DNA of 64,000 nucleotides from contig JANQEH010000186.1 of assembly GCA_028278455.1 (NCBI GenBank), forward strand, positions 1 through 64,000, written 5' to 3'. Position numbers and translations under genes: made by a program. Positions 60,805 to 64,000 of this stretch are shown in pieces (positions within the stretch are counted from its first letter, which is position 1; the number at the start of each line of letters is the position of its first letter). The stretch is from a bacterium. GTDB taxonomy: Bacteria > SM23-31. The notes beneath the pieces are model-generated. The model was not told the DNA's origin and did not search any database. It saw nothing but the letters and a program-made list of their open reading frames with translations.

Positions 60805-62928
60805 ATGAATAAAAAAGAGCTTGAAACAAAGATCGAGGCATTAGAGATAAAACTCAGGCACATTGAAAACGATTTCAAGCTGACAACACTGGAGTACGAG
60901 AAAACAACGGATGAATATCTCAATATTCTGGCGGAATTCCGTGATAAAAATGAAGAGCTTAAAGATCTTCAGAAAAACCTTGAGAAGATAGTAAATAAAC
61001 GCACAAAAGAACTTAATGACTCACAAAAGATACTTCAGCTAAAGAGCAAGGAACAGCAGATTATGCTGGACTCTTCTCCAGCCATGATCTTTTTTAAAGA
61101 TATTAACAACAGGATCATAAGGGTAAATAAAGCATTTGCAGAGTTGATTGATATGCCTATAAGATCCATTATTGGGAAACATGAAAAAGACATACTGCCC
61201 GGAAATACAAATCCTCTTATAAATAATATCACTGAATTAATAAAGACTGGAAATCCTGTCCACAATATAAAAGTATTAGTCAATACGCCAAAAGGAGACC
61301 GTTGGTTAAAAGTTGATCAGATACCTTACAGAGATATAGACGGAAATATTTCAGGAATAATCGGTTTTGCATTAGATATTACCGACAGGGTGATGGTCGA
61401 GGAAGAACTGCGGGAGAGTGAAGGAAAATACAGGGAACTCATTGAAAGTATTGAGGAAATCCTTTTCAGGATTGATTCTAATGGGATCGTTTCTTATATA
61501 AGTCCATCTTGCCATGCTGTTTTTGGATTAGGCCCCGAGAAGATTATCAACAAGGATTATATTGATTTCATACATAAAGATGACATAATTGAGGTTAAGA
61601 AGCATTTCAAAAAAAGCCTTTCAGAGATCGCCGAAGCATTTGAATTCAGAGTTTTTAATAAATCGGGTGAGATCAGGTGGATGCAATCTTATTCAAAACC
61701 TGTTCAGAAGGATGGTTCCCTGATCGGTATACAGGGTATGATGAGAGATATTACTGAGCGGAAGAAAGCGGAACTAGATAAGAAAAACCTGGAAGAGCAA
61801 TTGTTCCAGGCGCAGAAAATGGAATCAATAGGCAGGCTGGCCGGCGGTATCGCTCACGATTTCAACAATATTTTATCCAGTATTATGGGTTATGCCGAGC
61901 TGTTGAAAATGCATGTAACCAAAGAGAATTCAACTGAAGGTAAAGCTGTAAATGTGATTCTCAAGGGCTCCAAAAAGGCAGCAGCCTTAACCCGTCAGTT
62001 ACTCGGTTTTGCAAGGAGAGATCAGACAAATCCTATCCCGCTAATAATTAACAATATAATTTATGAATCGGTAAGAGTATCCGAGCGCATTTTTGAAAAG
62101 ATGATAAAGGTGGCTTATGACCTTGAGAAGGACGTAAATATAATTGAAGCTGATAAAAACCAGCTGGATCAGATATTCACAAACCTGCTTATTAATGCAA
62201 AGGATGCCATGCCTGAGGGCGGAGAGATATTATTCAAAACGGAGAATGTCGACCTTTCAAAAAAATCTGCGATAAAACATACGCAGCTATCGCCCGGGAA
62301 CTATGTATTGGTAACAGTATCTGATACCGGATTCGGAATGCCTGAGGGTATTAAAACAAACATATTCGAACCTTTCTTTACTACAAAAGGTGAAGGTAAG
62401 GGGACCGGATTGGGATTGGCCATGGTGTACGGTATTGTTAAAAACCACGGGGGGCATATTGAAGTTGAAAGTGATATCGGCAAAGGCACAACTTTCAAAA
62501 TCTACTTTCCAGCATCTGATAAAACCATTGAAGACTTTTCAAATGAAGTTGAGATAGTCCAGGGGAAAGAGACAATTCTTGTGATAGATGATGAAGATGA
62601 TGTCAGGAATTTTGCTAAAACTCTACTTGAAAAAATCGGATACAAGGTCATTACAGCAAAAGACGGATTTGAAGCATTGGATATCTATTTCATAAAAAAA
62701 GACAAGATCGATCTTATTATTCTGGATATGATAATGCCTAAACTTACCGGTATCAAAACCTTTGAACAGCTGAAACAAATGGATCCTGAAGTAAAAGTAC
62801 TTGTTGTAAGCGGCTACAGCAAAGAAGGACAGGCTGAAGAAATCCTGAATAAAGGCGCGTTGGGATTTGTCCAAAAACCCTTTTCCCTTGAAAAACTGTC
62901 AAAAGCGATCCGAAAGATACTAAACTAA
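60805..62928 (+). CDS. PAS-domain hybrid histidine kinase with C-terminal receiver
   Basis: Two PAS/PAC domains; MESIGRLAGGIAHDFNNILSSIMGYAELL; HATPase motifs; receiver VIDDEDDVRNF...LIILDMIMPKLTG...FVQKPF. Confidence 0.96.
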   Translation: MNKKELETKIEALEIKLRHIENDFKLTTLEYEKTTDEYLNILAEFRDKNEELKDLQKNLEKIVNKRTKELNDSQKILQLKSKEQQIMLDSSPAMIFFKDINNRIIRVNKAFAELIDMPIRSIIGKHEKDILPGNTNPLINNITELIKTGNPVHNIKVLVNTPKGDRWLKVDQIPYRDIDGNISGIIGFALDITDRVMVEEELRESEGKYRELIESIEEILFRIDSNGIVSYISPSCHAVFGLGPEKIINKDYIDFIHKDDIIEVKKHFKKSLSEIAEAFEFRVFNKSGEIRWMQSYSKPVQKDGSLIGIQGMMRDITERKKAELDKKNLEEQLFQAQKMESIGRLAGGIAHDFNNILSSIMGYAELLKMHVTKENSTEGKAVNVILKGSKKAAALTRQLLGFARRDQTNPIPLIINNIIYESVRVSERIFEKMIKVAYDLEKDVNIIEADKNQLDQIFTNLLINAKDAMPEGGEILFKTENVDLSKKSAIKHTQLSPGNYVLVTVSDTGFGMPEGIKTNIFEPFFTTKGEGKGTGLGLAMVYGIVKNHGGHIEVESDIGKGTTFKIYFPASDKTIEDFSNEVEIVQGKETILVIDDEDDVRNFAKTLLEKIGYKVITAKDGFEALDIYFIKKDKIDLIILDMIMPKLTGIKTFEQLKQMDPEVKVLVVSGYSKEGQAEEILNKGALGFVQKPFSLEKLSKAIRKILN

Positions 62929-62935
62929 CTTCTGC

Positions 62936-63847
62936 TCAACCATACCTTTCAAACATTAATGCATGACGCAGACCCCAATCACTAACCGTTATAAATTCAT
63001 GCCCGGTTTTTTCCATGATTGCATCTACGATACTTGCTCCTGATAGAATTACATCTGCTCTATCCGGTTGAAGTCCCTTGATGAGTTTTATCTCTTCGAT
63101 TTTACTCTGCATGAAGACTCCAATCATTCCTTCAAGCTCATCCCTATTAAGGATAGAATTGTGGACAATATCAGGATCATAATCATCAAGTGCCAGCTTG
63201 ATCGAAGCAAGATTCGTAATTGTTCCGCCTATCCCGACAAGCTTATTCTCCTTTTGTATTAAAGGAGAACCTTGGATTCTTTTATTGATATCCAGGATTC
63301 CATTCTCAAATTCTTTTTTTGTAACGGGATCCGACCTGTAATGGTCTTCCAGTATCTGCACAGCTCCAGTATTTGCGCTGAATCTTTCCTTTATCTGCCT
63401 GTTCCTACCGGTAACAAACTCTGTGCTCCCCCCTCCCACATCTATTGCAGCGAAGATCTCATCCGAAAAATCCAGACCGTAGTATACCGATAAAAAGGAT
63501 AGCCTTGCTTCTTCTTTGCCAGATATTACCTCCACATCGATTTCACTCTCATCTTTTATGGCTTTGATAAGATCCGCACTGTTTCCGGCTTTCCGCATCG
63601 CCATGGTTCCCACCGCTGTGACATTTTCGACATCATAATCAGTAATTAACGCGGCATATTCCCTTATGACTTCAACAGCGGCCTCAAAAGATGCTTTATT
63701 CAGTCTGCCTCCTTCTTTCAATCCTTTGCCCAGCCTCGGTACCCTGTCTGCATCTAATAGCTTTTTGAAAGTACCTGTGTTATCAAATTCACCGATTAAC
63801 ATCAGAATTGAATTTGAACCGATGTCTATTACGGCATTTTTGCTCAT
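62936..63847 (-). CDS. Ppx/GppA phosphatase family protein
   Basis: AVIDIGSNSILMLIGEF; AIDVGGGSTEFV; LVGIGGTITNLASI. Confidence 0.95.
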   Translation of the reverse strand: MSKNAVIDIGSNSILMLIGEFDNTGTFKKLLDADRVPRLGKGLKEGGRLNKASFEAAVEVIREYAALITDYDVENVTAVGTMAMRKAGNSADLIKAIKDESEIDVEVISGKEEARLSFLSVYYGLDFSDEIFAAIDVGGGSTEFVTGRNRQIKERFSANTGAVQILEDHYRSDPVTKKEFENGILDINKRIQGSPLIQKENKLVGIGGTITNLASIKLALDDYDPDIVHNSILNRDELEGMIGVFMQSKIEEIKLIKGLQPDRADVILSGASIVDAIMEKTGHEFITVSDWGLRHALMFERYG

Positions 63848-64000
63848 ATCTGCACCATTTGCATAAAATTTTTGAGAAATGTGATTATCATGCTTGTAAT
63901 TTAAACTAATTTTTTTATATTTTCATATATAATAATAGAATTCTTGCATTATATTCTATTATCCGCGTGAAACAGCTGGAAAACACAATTAAAATCAGAT

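Noticed and set aside
1-64000. CRISPR arrays, tRNA/rRNA genes, transposons or prophage
   Set aside because: On visual scanning I saw no regularly spaced direct repeats, cloverleaf or rRNA-like sequence, transposase or integrase motifs. Running tRNAscan, Infernal and CRISPR finders would be needed to exclude them firmly.

Overview
The window is a roughly 40% GC bacterial chromosomal segment of about 46 protein-coding genes. I found no rRNA, tRNA, CRISPR array, transposase or phage genes. Gene style (LytTR/LytS two-component pair, FtsX-type permeases with N-terminal prefix domains, secreted S9 peptidases) suggests a Bacteroidota/FCB-like lineage, but this was not tested.

Main blocks, left to right:
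- An AIM24-like gene tail and three diverged paralogous secreted beta-barrel-like proteins.
- A MarR / ECF sigma / pirin / FMN-reductase operon.
- A penicillin-acylase-type hydrolase.
- A LytS-type kinase / PA-domain metallopeptidase / LytTR regulator operon.
- A Tat-exported aldo-keto reductase, an S9 peptidase and a SirB1-like protein.
- A compact SxtI/SxtK/SxtJ-like carbamoyltransferase cluster that includes a 52-aa ORF absent from the supplied track.
- Two PadR plus large-permease modules flanking an amidohydrolase and cydAB.
- A PAS/GAF protein with no visible output domain.
- A surface-glycan / radical-SAM region (41-54 kb).
- An operon of a beta-lactamase-like serine hydrolase, a membrane-anchored reductive-dehalogenase-like Fe-S protein and a DUF123 GIY-YIG protein.
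- An S9 peptidase, galactokinase, a hybrid histidine kinase and a Ppx/GppA phosphatase.

The most useful new observations are the SxtIJK-like cassette with an embedded SGNH hydrolase, the RdhA-like protein with N-terminal membrane helices, a GYD-domain gene whose strong ATG/RBS start is out of frame by one A, and a LytS-type kinase whose transmembrane N-terminus appears to need a non-AUG start. All family calls are from reading motifs; no database search was run.
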